From positions 48,889-112,888 of the forward strand of contig NZ_SRYR01000009.1 of assembly GCF_004794105.1 (NCBI RefSeq): DNA of 64,000 nucleotides, read 5' to 3'. The position numbers and the translations under genes were made by a program. The stretch is from Clostridium sartagoforme (GTDB lineage: Bacteria; Bacillota; Clostridia; Clostridiales; Clostridiaceae). Shown piece after piece: positions 1 through 9,790 of this stretch. Within the stretch, counting starts at the first letter, position 1; every line of letters starts with the position of its first letter. Below the pieces are notes generated by a model. The model did not search any database and was not told the origin of the DNA. It saw nothing but the letters and a program-made list of their open reading frames with translations.

Positions 1-182
1 TCTGGTAGCATTAAATCTAAAATAATCAAATCTATATCATTTGATTTATATTTATCTATGGCTTCCCTACCATTAGCTGCAAAAACTACTTCATATCCTT
101 CATTTTTTAAGTATAGACTTATAACTTCAACTATTTTTATTTCATCATCTACAACAAGTATATTCTTCGGCACCACACTCAT
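1..182 (-). CDS. Response regulator, N-terminal part only
   Basis: This is the start of a two-component response regulator whose 3' part lies outside the window. The visible receiver domain has the acidic pair in NILVVDDE and the probable phospho-acceptor aspartate in LIILDLMLP. I chose the ATG at 182 because an AAGGA lies 7 bases upstream; two further in-frame ATGs at 188 and 200 have no properly spaced site. It follows the thioredoxin/CcdA genes on the same strand, which suggests the regulator belongs to that redox operon. The output domain (probably OmpR-type winged helix) cannot be seen. Confidence 0.8.
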   Translation of the reverse strand, partial: MSVVPKNILVVDDEIKIVEVISLYLKNEGYEVVFAANGREAIDKYKSNDIDLIILDLMLP

Positions 183-297
183 CTCCATATCCTTATACAT
201 ATCTAATTAAAAGCTTACTTATTTATTCTATCTTTAAATAATTAATCTACATTTTTAGAATTTATATTATTTCAACTTATATAACTTTTCAATATTA

Positions 298-891
298 TTA
301 TTTATTTAGTAATTTTTCTATATTGTTATTTAGAACGCTATTAGTAATCATTCCAGTATGATCGTACTGCACATTTCCATCTATGTCTATAAATAAAGTT
401 CTTGGAACTGCATTTAAATAATATGTCATAGCTGCATCACTATCTAAGTCATAAACTATATCCATATCATATCCTTCTTCCTCTATAAAGGCCTTTGCTG
501 TCTCTTTTGTTTCCCTCATTCCATCAGTAAGATTAACCATTAAAATTTCTACATCCTCATCCTTATAAGTCTTCATAGCCTCATCAAAATATGGCATTTC
601 TGCTTTACATGGAGGACACCAACTTGCCCAAAAGTTTACTACTACATTTTTCTTTCCAATAAAATCTGACAATTTCACTTCATTATTATCTTCATCATAA
701 ACAGTAAAATCTTTTGCTTTTTCTAAAGGTTTATCCTCCTTTATACTACCACCTATACTAGCATTATTCCCACTACTTACTTTTGTTCCCTCTTCTTCAT
801 ATACACCAGTTAGATAATCATAACCTAATTTTCCTAAAAATATCAATAGTACCATTAAAAGCACTATCAATATAACTTTTAACTTTTTCAT
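298..891 (-). CDS. TlpA/ResA-like membrane-anchored thioredoxin
   Basis: The 197-residue protein has one N-terminal membrane segment (about residues 5-20), a linker, and a thioredoxin fold with the active site WCPPC at residues 91-95. The family faces the outside of the membrane and reduces or exchanges disulfides in exported proteins, receiving electrons from CcdA/DsbD. The ccdA gene just upstream on the same strand fits that partnership. The linker is Lys/Glu/Ser-rich and uncleaved, so the protein is probably tethered rather than released. Which protein it acts on is not indicated. Confidence 0.85.
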   Translation of the reverse strand: MKKLKVILIVLLMVLLIFLGKLGYDYLTGVYEEEGTKVSSGNNASIGGSIKEDKPLEKAKDFTVYDEDNNEVKLSDFIGKKNVVVNFWASWCPPCKAEMPYFDEAMKTYKDEDVEILMVNLTDGMRETKETAKAFIEEEGYDMDIVYDLDSDAAMTYYLNAVPRTLFIDIDGNVQYDHTGMITNSVLNNNIEKLLNK

Positions 892-1115
892 ACACCTAAT
901 CTCCTATTTATTCTGACTAGCTCAAATTTTTTATATAAAACTTTACACTACCTCTATTTCCTTTTCTTAATCTTTTCCCTATATCTTAATTTTATCCTTT
1001 GCTATTTTATCTATTTACCTATTATTAAAATCACTAGAGATAATTTTATTTTTCCCACTCTATTTCTTAATTAAATACCTAAATTGGTCTATTATTCTTT
1101 ACCATTATTAAATAC

Positions 1116-1364
1116 CTAAATTAATTTATTTTTCGTATCACTATCAAAAAATGATAAAATTAATCCTAGCCCTGAAACCCCAATAGATAGTAATATAAAA
1201 TTATTGTTTTCATCTATAGGACATACTCCCTCTGGCAAAGTACTTCTAGAAATATAAATCATAACTATATTTAATATGCTTAAAACTATTCCTATATTTA
1301 TTAGATAATTGCTAAGTTTTTTTATACTTAATTTTCTTATATACTTACTTAATATTTTTTTCAT
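1116..1364 (-). CDS. Small two-helix membrane protein, unknown function
   Basis: This 82-residue protein has a basic N-terminus and two hydrophobic helices (about residues 20-40 and 56-74) separated by a short loop containing one cysteine (GVCPID). I do not recognise a named family. It lies between ccdA and the TlpA-like gene on the same strand, so it is probably co-transcribed and may help the thiol-disulfide system. An AGGAAGAGAA sequence precedes the ATG. The lone loop cysteine is compatible with a redox role but does not prove one. Confidence 0.6.
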   Translation of the reverse strand: MKKILSKYIRKLSIKKLSNYLINIGIVLSILNIVMIYISRSTLPEGVCPIDENNNFILLSIGVSGLGLILSFFDSDTKNKLI

Positions 1365-1456
1365 AATTTCTCTTCCTTTTATATTATTTAACTTACAAAT
1401 AGTTTAAATCAAATCTCTTATTAGCAGGAATTTTAGCTCTCCTTATACTATTTAAC

Positions 1457-2137
1457 TTATACGAAACTTAACATAGATAATAACATATTTAAATATCCAG
1501 TCATCATCATTACACCTACGATTATTAAGATTATACCTGATATTTTATTTATAATATTATAATTTCTTTTAATAAAGTTAAATGTGCTCTTTAATGAATC
1601 AATTAATAAAGCAGATAGTATAAACGGAATCCCAAAACCTAAGCTATATGTAAGTAGCATTAATACACCTTCCATAATATGACTTGAATTAGTGGCCATC
1701 ATTAAAGCTGATCCAAGAAAAGGTCCAACACATGGTGTCCATCCTATACTAAATATCATTCCAAATAAAATAGATGATGCTAAATTCACATTATTTTTAT
1801 CAACCTTATTTTTCAGCTTAAAGGTTCTTTGAAGTATGTTAATCTTTAATATTCCTAGGTAATTAAGGCCCATAAATATCATTATTATTCCTGAAAATAT
1901 ATTTAGTTCTCTTATATATTTATTTAAGCTTAGTCCAAGTGCACTTGCACCAACCCCTAATAAAACAAATATAATTGAAAATCCTAAGACAAAGCCTAGG
2001 GAATTTATTAACGCTCTATTTTTCTTGTTATCCGAATCCTTTCCCATAAAATATGATACATATATTGGTACCATAGGTAAGATACATGGTGATATAAATG
2101 TTAGTATCCCTTCTAAAAATAATAGTATATAATTCAT
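1457..2137 (-). CDS. ccdA: CcdA-type thiol-disulfide electron carrier
   Basis: This 226-residue, six-helix membrane protein of the CcdA/DsbD-beta family carries reducing equivalents from cytoplasmic thioredoxin across the membrane. Both signature cysteine motifs are present: FISPCILPMVP in helix 1 and GWTPCVGPFLG in helix 4. Its length is typical for CcdA. The TlpA-like thioredoxin downstream is its likely acceptor. It starts 19 bases after the end of the anchored protein upstream, so the genes form one operon. Confidence 0.9.
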   Translation of the reverse strand: MNYILLFLEGILTFISPCILPMVPIYVSYFMGKDSDNKKNRALINSLGFVLGFSIIFVLLGVGASALGLSLNKYIRELNIFSGIIMIFMGLNYLGILKINILQRTFKLKNKVDKNNVNLASSILFGMIFSIGWTPCVGPFLGSALMMATNSSHIMEGVLMLLTYSLGFGIPFILSALLIDSLKSTFNFIKRNYNIINKISGIILIIVGVMMMTGYLNMLLSMLSFV

Positions 2138-2156
2138 AATTAAACTTTCTCCTTTT

Positions 2157-2735
2157 TTATAAACCGCATTGTAAATTTTCCATTATCTCATTGTATATTT
2201 CTTCATCATTTATTTCTTTCAAATCATTAACTACCCTAATTGATCCTGTTAATCTATAATCAACTAATATTCCATAGTCTACATCTTTTTCCAAGCTAGT
2301 ACTTAATATATATTCTCCATCTTCATTATAATCCATTTTAATCATCTCTCCAGAGTAAGAATTTATAAGTATTAATTCACTGTCCTTATCAATACCATCT
2401 AATTTAATGTTAAATTGAGGCTTGTACTCTGAAACCGTAACTAATGGACTCATATAACTACCATCAAAAGTTTTAGTAATAGTATCACTTTTTACTTTTT
2501 CTAACTCCTCTATTTCACTTTTAATTTCATCATTATCTAAATCTTTACTTTTACCTTCATCAGTTCCTAAAGCCCTTCTTTTAATCTGATTACTTGCTAC
2601 CTCTTCGCTTTTAGTCTTATCAAGTCCTAGCCTTTTACTTTTAATCTCATTTAATCCCTTATCAAACACCTTAATCCCACCAAATATAATGACAATTACA
2701 CATACTGATATGATTAATGTATTTTTCAATTTCAT
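2157..2735 (-). CDS. Membrane-anchored protein, unknown function
   Basis: This is a 192-residue protein with one N-terminal hydrophobic helix (residues 7-22), a highly charged stretch of imperfect repeats (residues about 30-80; the units contain IKSKRLG, IKRRALG and DEIKSEI), and a C-terminal domain of about 100 residues with no motif I know. It is the first gene of the ccdA operon, so it is presumably exported and linked to thiol chemistry. It has one cysteine, at the extreme C-terminus (LQCGL). Confidence 0.6.
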   Translation of the reverse strand: MKLKNTLIISVCVIVIIFGGIKVFDKGLNEIKSKRLGLDKTKSEEVASNQIKRRALGTDEGKSKDLDNDEIKSEIEELEKVKSDTITKTFDGSYMSPLVTVSEYKPQFNIKLDGIDKDSELILINSYSGEMIKMDYNEDGEYILSTSLEKDVDYGILVDYRLTGSIRVVNDLKEINDEEIYNEIMENLQCGL

Positions 2736-2882
2736 CTGAATTCACTTCCTCTCTACTAGTGATATTATATTAATTATTTTTGTTGGTTTTATGAAGATTT
2801 TATAATTCATTGAAATATAAAAAAGAAAGTATAATATATATTCATTCCCTTATCTTATATTATACTCACTTATCATTAATAT

Positions 2883-3419
2883 TTAATTTTCATATTTATT
2901 TCTCTTTGAATATTTCATAACTATAATGCCATCTTCAACTGAATATTCCTGAAGATTTAAATCAATTTTAGGATTATTTTCTAAGAATAACTTTCTTCCC
3001 TTTCCTAAGATAGTAGGTATTATTCCTATAATGTATTCATCTATAATATCTTCTTTAACAAAGCTATCAATCACTACTCCTCCACCAAATAGAAATATAT
3101 TTTTCCCTTGATTTTTTAAGTCACTTATAGTTTTGCAGATATCTCCATTCATAAAATGATAATTTTCATAGTCAGCTATATTTTCTGATGTTGCTATATA
3201 GACATCTTTCTCCTTATAGTCTTTATGAAAATTTTGATTATAACAATTTCTTCCCATAACTACTACATCAATACCTTCTAGAAACTTAGCAAAATCTGAT
3301 TTATTTTCTGTATTTAACTTAGAGTTATCATCTCCAACTATCCAATCATATCCTCCATTTTCATCTGCTATATATCCATCTAAACTTATTGCTAAATTCA
3401 ATATTATTTTCCCACTCAT
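2883..3419 (-). CDS. DHFR/RibD-family reductase
   Basis: A 178-residue member of the dihydrofolate reductase-like (RibD C-terminal, YyaP/YwjB type) family. Visible signatures are the N-terminal strand IILNLAISLDGYIA, VVMGRNCYN, and the nucleotide-binding FLFGGGVV. I start it at the ATG at 3419 because GGAGGA lies 8 bases upstream; an in-frame ATG at 3434 would put that site inside the gene. It is divergent from the WYL regulator, with 138 bases between the starts, so the regulator may control it. The substrate of such stand-alone proteins is usually unknown. Confidence 0.8.
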   Translation of the reverse strand: MSGKIILNLAISLDGYIADENGGYDWIVGDDNSKLNTENKSDFAKFLEGIDVVVMGRNCYNQNFHKDYKEKDVYIATSENIADYENYHFMNGDICKTISDLKNQGKNIFLFGGGVVIDSFVKEDIIDEYIIGIIPTILGKGRKLFLENNPKIDLNLQEYSVEDGIIVMKYSKRNKYEN

Positions 3420-3492
3420 ATTCTTATCCTCCATTTTATTTTAATTGAATTATTTCTTATTGTAGTATTTCTTATTTACTAAATCCATATCC

Positions 3493-3521
3493 TTGATACA
3501 AAATATATTATAAGATATAAT
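3493..3521 (+). promoter_or_regulatory. Promoter of the WYL regulator gene
   Basis: TTGATA at 3493-3498 and a perfect TATAAT at 3516-3521 are separated by 17 bases and lie 37 bases upstream of the regulator start. This is a near-consensus vegetative sigma promoter. Confidence 0.8.
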
Positions 3522-3524
3522 AAC

Positions 3525-3539
3525 TGACATCCTATGTCA
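3525..3539. promoter_or_regulatory. Palindromic operator in the DHFR/WYL intergenic region
   Basis: TGACATCCTATGTCA is a perfect 6-bp inverted repeat with a 3-base spacer. It covers the expected transcription start of the regulator promoter. Position and symmetry suggest autorepression by the adjacent WYL protein (inference). Confidence 0.6.
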
Positions 3540-3557
3540 TATTAGAAAGGACTATTT

Positions 3558-4514
3558 ATGAAAGCAGATAGATTGATTTCAATACTTATGTTATTGCAAA
3601 TGCATAAACAATTAACAGCAAATGATTTAGCTAAAAGGCTAGAGGTATCAGTTAGAACTATTTATAGAGATATTGAATCTTTGAGCAGCTTAGGAATACC
3701 AATATTTACAGATAGAGGTGTAAATGGAGGGGTAAAATTATTAGGCGATTATAAAACTACCCTAAATGGAATTAATAAAGATGAGCTTTATTCATTGTTT
3801 ATTCCTACTGGCAATAAAATCTTAGAAGATTTAGGCATCGAAAAAGTTAAAGAGAATACTCTACTTAAATTATTAGGTAATTCATCCACTCATCAAATAA
3901 ATGAAATTAAAAATATACAAAATTATATTTATATAGATATGTACACTTGGAGCGAAAATCCAAATAAAATTGATAAAGATATTCTTTCTACTTTGCAAAA
4001 TAGTATATGGAATAATAATGTTTTAAATATTCTATATAGAAAAATAAATGAAACAAAAATTGTAATCTTAAATCCCCTTGGATTAGTATGTAAAAGAGGT
4101 AATTGGTACTTAATTGGTGAAAATAATGAGATTATTAAAACTTATAGAGTTAGCTCGATAGAAACTGTCTCTTTAACAGATGAAATATTCCAAAGACCTA
4201 ATGATTTTAATTTAGAAAAGTACTGGAAAACTAGTACTAGCAAATTTAAAGATTCTATTCCAAAACATTTATTTACCTTTAAAGTTAATCCTTCTATTCT
4301 TAATAATATTAAAGAAAGGCCCTTTATCACTATTAGTAATACTGTAGTTAAAGATGATGTGGTCTATATTGATATAAAGTTTGATGCTCTTTATCAAGGC
4401 ATAGAGTTTGCCTTTGGATATGGGAAAGATGTAGAGATTGTAGAGCCAATTGAAGCTATAGAGATTATTAAGAAGAAGGCAGCTGAGGTGATTGCTTTGT
4501 ATAAGCGTAACTAA
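3558..4514 (+). CDS. HTH-WYL transcriptional regulator (YafY/YobV type)
   Basis: The 318-residue protein has an N-terminal helix-turn-helix (residues 6-55, LTANDLAKRLEVSVRTIYRD) and a WYL domain (about 135-215, including GNWYLIGE), followed by a C-terminal extension (FAFGYGKDVEIVEP). WYL domains sense ligands, often nucleotides or nucleic-acid fragments, and the family usually regulates its own gene and a neighbour. It is transcribed divergently from the DHFR-like gene behind a near-consensus promoter with an overlapping palindrome. The start follows AGAAAGGA. A relic of a related C-terminus is found at 30483-30647. Confidence 0.85.
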   Translation: MKADRLISILMLLQMHKQLTANDLAKRLEVSVRTIYRDIESLSSLGIPIFTDRGVNGGVKLLGDYKTTLNGINKDELYSLFIPTGNKILEDLGIEKVKENTLLKLLGNSSTHQINEIKNIQNYIYIDMYTWSENPNKIDKDILSTLQNSIWNNNVLNILYRKINETKIVILNPLGLVCKRGNWYLIGENNEIIKTYRVSSIETVSLTDEIFQRPNDFNLEKYWKTSTSKFKDSIPKHLFTFKVNPSILNNIKERPFITISNTVVKDDVVYIDIKFDALYQGIEFAFGYGKDVEIVEPIEAIEIIKKKAAEVIALYKRN

Positions 4515-4697
4515 CTACCTATGGTAGAATTCAGTTTATGATTTATTTTTGACTAGTATTTATTAATAAATAGTATTTCAAAGAGTTCTTATTTATTGTC
4601 CTCTTTAATTTTTTCACTTATTGCAAATATAAATATACTTTTATATTTACTATGTAACTATCTAGCTGTTTACTAGTAATTTTTGAATCCATAAATA

Positions 4698-4731
4698 TAG
4701 GCTCTGTTAGCTAATCACTCCACAGAGCCTA
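4698..4731 (-). terminator. Hairpin downstream of the L,D-transpeptidase
   Basis: A 10-bp perfect stem (TAGGCTCTGT / ACAGAGCCTA) lies just after the stop codon at 4741 and is followed on the minus strand by an AT-rich tract (ATATTTAT). Confidence 0.7.
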
Positions 4732-4740
4732 CATATTAAA

Positions 4741-5583
4741 TTAGTTTATTATTATAGTAGTTTTATCTAATACATTATCATAAATCCATTGAGCGTTTTT
4801 CACATCTAATCTAATACATCCATGACTCAAGGCCATGCCAAGTCTATCATCAATTATTTCAGTTCCTGCTGAATTAAATAAAATTGAATGATAGTAATAA
4901 CTACCTCGAATTCTAGTAGCATACTTTACTCTATAAGTATCAGATCCAAAGTATGGCTTTCTACCACTAACATAGAAAGTTCCCTTAATAGTTGGTGTAC
5001 TTGGTTTACCTACTGTACAAGACCACTTATACAACAAATCCCATGTACCACTATCATTTTTTTCAAATATATAAGTAAGTTTATTTTCTAAGTTTGTTGT
5101 AATTAAATTTATAGTAGGACTTTTAATTTGATTTTCATTTACAAACCTTGTCATATCAGTGTAAAAGTACTTAAAATCATATCCTTCAGGTGGATTCCCA
5201 TCATCAGAAAGAAAATAGCTAAATATATATCCTCTTTGGTTATCATAGATAACATTACTCCAATCTCCATTTACAGATAGCACCTGTACCATAGACTTCA
5301 AAGGAACTACAGTTACTGGCTTTGACTCAGCAGATGGAAAAGACCTTAAAGTAACATCTGTCCATGCATATTTTGTTTGGGATAAATAATCACTGTATAC
5401 ATATCCTGTTTGTCCATTATATGTTACTTCATACCAATCTTCTTCAGCGTCGTTAACTTGAACCTTAGACCCTGCTGGTATTACAGTGATTATATAAGAA
5501 GAAGTAGACTTTTCTTTTCTTAGATTAGTATTAGCTATGGTGTACTTATATGAACTTTGTTCCTGTCTTTGATATTCTTTCAT
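4741..5583 (-). CDS. SH3b-containing L,D-transpeptidase (YkuD)
   Basis: The 280-residue protein has two bacterial SH3 repeats (about residues 14-68 and 72-127) followed by a YkuD L,D-transpeptidase domain (about 155-280). The catalytic motif SHGCIRLD places the nucleophile at Cys256 with His254 beside it; His232 is also conserved. The family makes 3-3 peptidoglycan cross-links or attaches proteins outside the membrane. Oddly, the N-terminus (MKEYQRQEQSSYKY) has no signal peptide or membrane segment, although the start has a reasonable AGAGG site. Either export is unconventional or the 5' part has been lost. It is followed by its own terminator. Confidence 0.85.
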   Translation of the reverse strand: MKEYQRQEQSSYKYTIANTNLRKEKSTSSYIITVIPAGSKVQVNDAEEDWYEVTYNGQTGYVYSDYLSQTKYAWTDVTLRSFPSAESKPVTVVPLKSMVQVLSVNGDWSNVIYDNQRGYIFSYFLSDDGNPPEGYDFKYFYTDMTRFVNENQIKSPTINLITTNLENKLTYIFEKNDSGTWDLLYKWSCTVGKPSTPTIKGTFYVSGRKPYFGSDTYRVKYATRIRGSYYYHSILFNSAGTEIIDDRLGMALSHGCIRLDVKNAQWIYDNVLDKTTIIIN

Positions 5584-5728
5584 TCTTAACCTCTAAATTT
5601 ACTTTTTATAATATCCTATGAGGCTACTTTTTATTTGGAACTGTTATCCTCAATACTAACTGATAGAAAACTTTTAATTATAATGAATAAAATCTCACTA
5701 GATAATTTCTTCTTTTCCTACCAATAAC

Positions 5729-5797
5729 AATACTTCCTATACAAGTTATTGGAGCTTTTAGAAAAATACGCATAATTACATTTATAAATTGTACAAC
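5729..5797 (-). repeat. 69-bp relic copy of an ABC exporter gene fragment
   Basis: This stretch matches 14283-14351, inside the intact ABC exporter subunit gene, at 66 of 69 positions by eye. Nothing either side matches. It is a fragmentary duplicate left by recombination. Confidence 0.85.
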
Positions 5798-5801
5798 TGA
5801 G

Positions 5802-5836
5802 AATGCACCTACAACCTCCGTTGTAAGTGCATTAAT
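5802..5836 (-). repeat. Second copy of the kdgK terminator repeat
   Basis: 35 bases are identical to 19711-19745, including the hairpin TGCAC..ACAAC / GTTGT..GTGCA (5804-5831). Weaker similarity continues to about 5885 (matching to about 19797). In this copy the T-run that follows the hairpin at kdgK is lost. Confidence 0.85.
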
Positions 5837-5889
5837 CTTTACTAAACAATTCTATATTTTCTTTATAACTATCTATTTATTTAGTTATA

Positions 5890-6120
5890 CTATACAAACT
5901 CCTTTGTACTCTTTGACATTTTGTAAACAGTATAAATAGCTACTATTAATTCTGTTATAAACATTGCATACCATAATGATTGACTTCCTAGAACAATTAG
6001 TAATAATTACATAAGTAAGCAACTAATTACAAGTCCCCTTCCAACAGATATTATAAAAGCTGTCTTTTCTTGAATAATTGCCTGAAAATAGTAAGTAGCG
6101 AAAATATTTAATAGAAATAG
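5890..6120 (-). pseudogene. Relic of a MATE-family efflux transporter, C-terminal end
   Basis: Minus-strand translation gives a membrane-protein tail of about 75 residues (ATYYFQAIIQEKTAFIIS ... LGSQSLWYAMFITELIVA ... KSTKEFV) that resembles the last two helices of MATE multidrug transporters. One in-frame stop (TAA, about 6011) interrupts it, and no upstream remainder is found. It ends at a TAG at 5890-5892. Confidence 0.65.
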
Positions 6121-6180
6121 AATAGATGGTTTATGCTACTCCCTTTGGCAAAGACTATTTAGAACTTGAATAAAATGAAA

Positions 6181-6212
6181 AACTGTAATAGAGCTTTAGT
6201 TCTATTACAGTT
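6181..6212 (-). terminator. Hairpin terminator
   Basis: A 12-bp perfect stem AACTGTAATAGA / TCTATTACAGTT is followed on the minus strand by TTTCATTTTATT. It lies about 110 bases beyond the bglA stop and is the likely end of the bgl operon. A related stem occurs at 30098-30143. Confidence 0.75.
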
Positions 6213-6279
6213 TCATTGTTCAAATTATTATACTACTTGTACTCAGTAAAAAACTGGACCTCGAATGTAATTCTGTTCG

Positions 6280-6305
6280 CTAGTAAAGTTTATTCACTTT
6301 ACTAG
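6280..6305. repeat. 10-bp perfect inverted repeat after bglA
   Basis: CTAGTAAAGT and ACTTTACTAG are separated by 6 bases. No T-run follows, so it may protect the 3' end of the mRNA rather than terminate it. Confidence 0.5.
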
Positions 6306-6319
6306 GAGCATATAGTTTG

Positions 6320-7765
<1,446 letters not shown>

Positions 7766-7779
7766 TCACCTACCTATAT

Positions 7780-9666
7780 TTAAATTAATGTTAATATATT
7801 TTCATTTATATTTATTCTATCTTTGTCACATTCTACAACATCCAAATAGTTATCACTATTAGTTACTATAACTGGAGTAACTACATTATATCCTTCACTT
7901 CTTATTCCTTCGATATCAAATTCAAGAAGAACATCTCCAGTCTTTATCTTATCACCTTGTGACTTTTTATCAGTAAAATATTTTCCATTTAAGTTTACAG
8001 TATCAATTCCTACATGAATCAACATTTCAACCCCATCATTGCTTCTTAAAGCTAATGCATGCTTTGTTTTGAAAAATACTTCTATAACTCCATCAAAAGG
8101 TGCTACGATTTGTCCTTTTGTTGGTATTACTGCTGTTCCTTTTCCCATTATTCCACTAGCAAAAGTTTCATCATCTACTTGTTCTAAACCTACTACTTCA
8201 CCTTGGATTGGGCTTCCTATTTTTATTGTTGTATTTAAAGCTTCTACTTTTTTTTCTTCTTGAGCTGCCTCTTCAACTGCTTCTTCAACTGGATCTTCAA
8301 ACCCAATAATATAAGCTGCTATAAATGATACTACTATAGTTACTGCTGCTGTTATTAATACAAATAAAAGACTCTTTGGATTTCCTTTTTCTATATATTG
8401 TGGAATAGTTACTAAAGCTGGTGTTGCTACTCCAAAAGATTTCATTTGGAAGAAACCACCTACAAGTCCACCTAAACCTGCACCTATACATGCTCCTATC
8501 ATAGGCTTTTTATATCTTAAGGTTGTTCCATATAATGCAGGTTCAGTTATACCAGCAACCAATGCTGAGAATGCTGCTGAACCAGCACTTTGTTTTACAT
8601 CTTTATTTTTTGACTTTACAGAAACTGCTAATGTTGCTGCACCTTGAGCCATATTTGAGCAAAACTCTGCTATACATATGAATGCTTCAAATCCTGTCCC
8701 TGCTAAAACCCCTATTTTAATTGGTGTGAACGCATGATGCATACCAGTCATAACTACAAATGGGAATATGGCTGCAACTAACCCAACTGCAATAAATCCT
8801 AATTTATCATGAATAAAATATATTATATCTGTTAAAACATTACCAAATATTGAACCTAACGGCCCTACTGCAACCATAACTATTGGTCCTATAATTAACA
8901 TAACTAACATTGGCTTTAAGAAGTTCTTTGTAATGCTTGGAGTTATTTTATCAACAAATCTTTCTATATGAGGTAATATCCAAACTGACATTATTATTGG
9001 AATAACTGAATATGCATAAAAAGCATATGTTACTGGTATAAACCCAAAGAATTTTAATGTTTCCTCTCCACTCTTTATACCTTCCATCATTGCCGAAAAG
9101 TTTGGATGTTGAAGCATTAATGCAATACTTACTGCATAATATGGGTTAGCTCCAAATTTTTTTGCCGCTGACATACCTATTAAAACAGGCATAAAGTAAA
9201 ATGCACCATCTCCAATAACTGATAATAATTGATATGTTTGACTAGTATCACTTAATAAACCTATCATAGGTAATACAGTTAGCAGTACCTTTATCATAGC
9301 TGCACCTATAATAGCTGGTATTACCGGTGACATTACTCCTGAGATTGTGTCTAATATCCCAACAAATACATTTTTATTTTTGTTTTCGCTAGTATTACTA
9401 CTTTTACTAGTATCATCTTTGAAGTTTCCAAGTCTACATATTTCTTTGTAAACTGAAGCCACTTCATTTCCAATGATAATTTGATATTGGCCACCTTTTT
9501 TCATTACATCAATGACACCTTTAGTCTTTTTAACAAGATCATCATTAACTATAGATTCATCCTTTAGCTTAAATCTCAATCTTGTCATACAGTGGACAAC
9601 GCTTTCTACATTGTTCTTTCCACCTACTAGTTCTAGAATTTTTTGTCCTAATAATTTGTAATCCAT
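7780..9666 (-). CDS. bglF: Beta-glucoside PTS transporter, EIIBCA
   Basis: The 628-residue three-domain permease imports and phosphorylates beta-glucosides. EIIB is N-terminal with the phospho-cysteine at Cys26 (HCMTRLRF). The EIIC membrane domain spans about residues 100-455 and includes the GMHHAFTP and GITEPALYG motifs. EIIA is at about 480-628 with His551 in LIHVGIDTV. A linker rich in Glu joins EIIC and EIIA. Expression is expected to need antitermination by LicT at the leader just upstream (9720-9748). Its EIIA could also serve the EIIA-less PTS at 21541. Confidence 0.93.
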   Translation of the reverse strand: MDYKLLGQKILELVGGKNNVESVVHCMTRLRFKLKDESIVNDDLVKKTKGVIDVMKKGGQYQIIIGNEVASVYKEICRLGNFKDDTSKSSNTSENKNKNVFVGILDTISGVMSPVIPAIIGAAMIKVLLTVLPMIGLLSDTSQTYQLLSVIGDGAFYFMPVLIGMSAAKKFGANPYYAVSIALMLQHPNFSAMMEGIKSGEETLKFFGFIPVTYAFYAYSVIPIIMSVWILPHIERFVDKITPSITKNFLKPMLVMLIIGPIVMVAVGPLGSIFGNVLTDIIYFIHDKLGFIAVGLVAAIFPFVVMTGMHHAFTPIKIGVLAGTGFEAFICIAEFCSNMAQGAATLAVSVKSKNKDVKQSAGSAAFSALVAGITEPALYGTTLRYKKPMIGACIGAGLGGLVGGFFQMKSFGVATPALVTIPQYIEKGNPKSLLFVLITAAVTIVVSFIAAYIIGFEDPVEEAVEEAAQEEKKVEALNTTIKIGSPIQGEVVGLEQVDDETFASGIMGKGTAVIPTKGQIVAPFDGVIEVFFKTKHALALRSNDGVEMLIHVGIDTVNLNGKYFTDKKSQGDKIKTGDVLLEFDIEGIRSEGYNVVTPVIVTNSDNYLDVVECDKDRININENILTLI

Positions 9667-9719
9667 TTTTAAATTCCTCCATTCATATAAAATTAAATGA
9701 AGTTTTGCCTACATATATA

Positions 9720-9748
9720 GGTTTTACCTATAGCGTAGTTACAATCTT
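9720..9748 (-). promoter_or_regulatory. Ribonucleic antiterminator (RAT) before bglF
   Basis: On the minus strand the sequence reads AAGATTGTAACTACG...AGGTAAAACC, which matches the BglG/LicT RAT consensus (GGATTGTTACTG ... AGGCAAAACC) with some drift. The overlapping terminator is weak (CCTA / TAGG before TTAATTTT). A separate hairpin, GCTGGT / ACCAGC at 9763-9780, lies between the licT stop and this RAT. Confidence 0.7.
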
Positions 9749-9790
9749 ACTATATATAATAAGCTGGTGGATTTACCAGCATACTACCAC

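Larger units (their letters stand above)
5584..6319. other. 736-base gene graveyard
   Basis: No intact gene is present. In order it holds a 69-base fragment of an ABC exporter gene, a copy of the kdgK terminator repeat, the eroded 3' end of a MATE transporter gene, a terminator hairpin, and a 10-bp perfect inverted repeat. These are listed separately. Confidence 0.7.
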
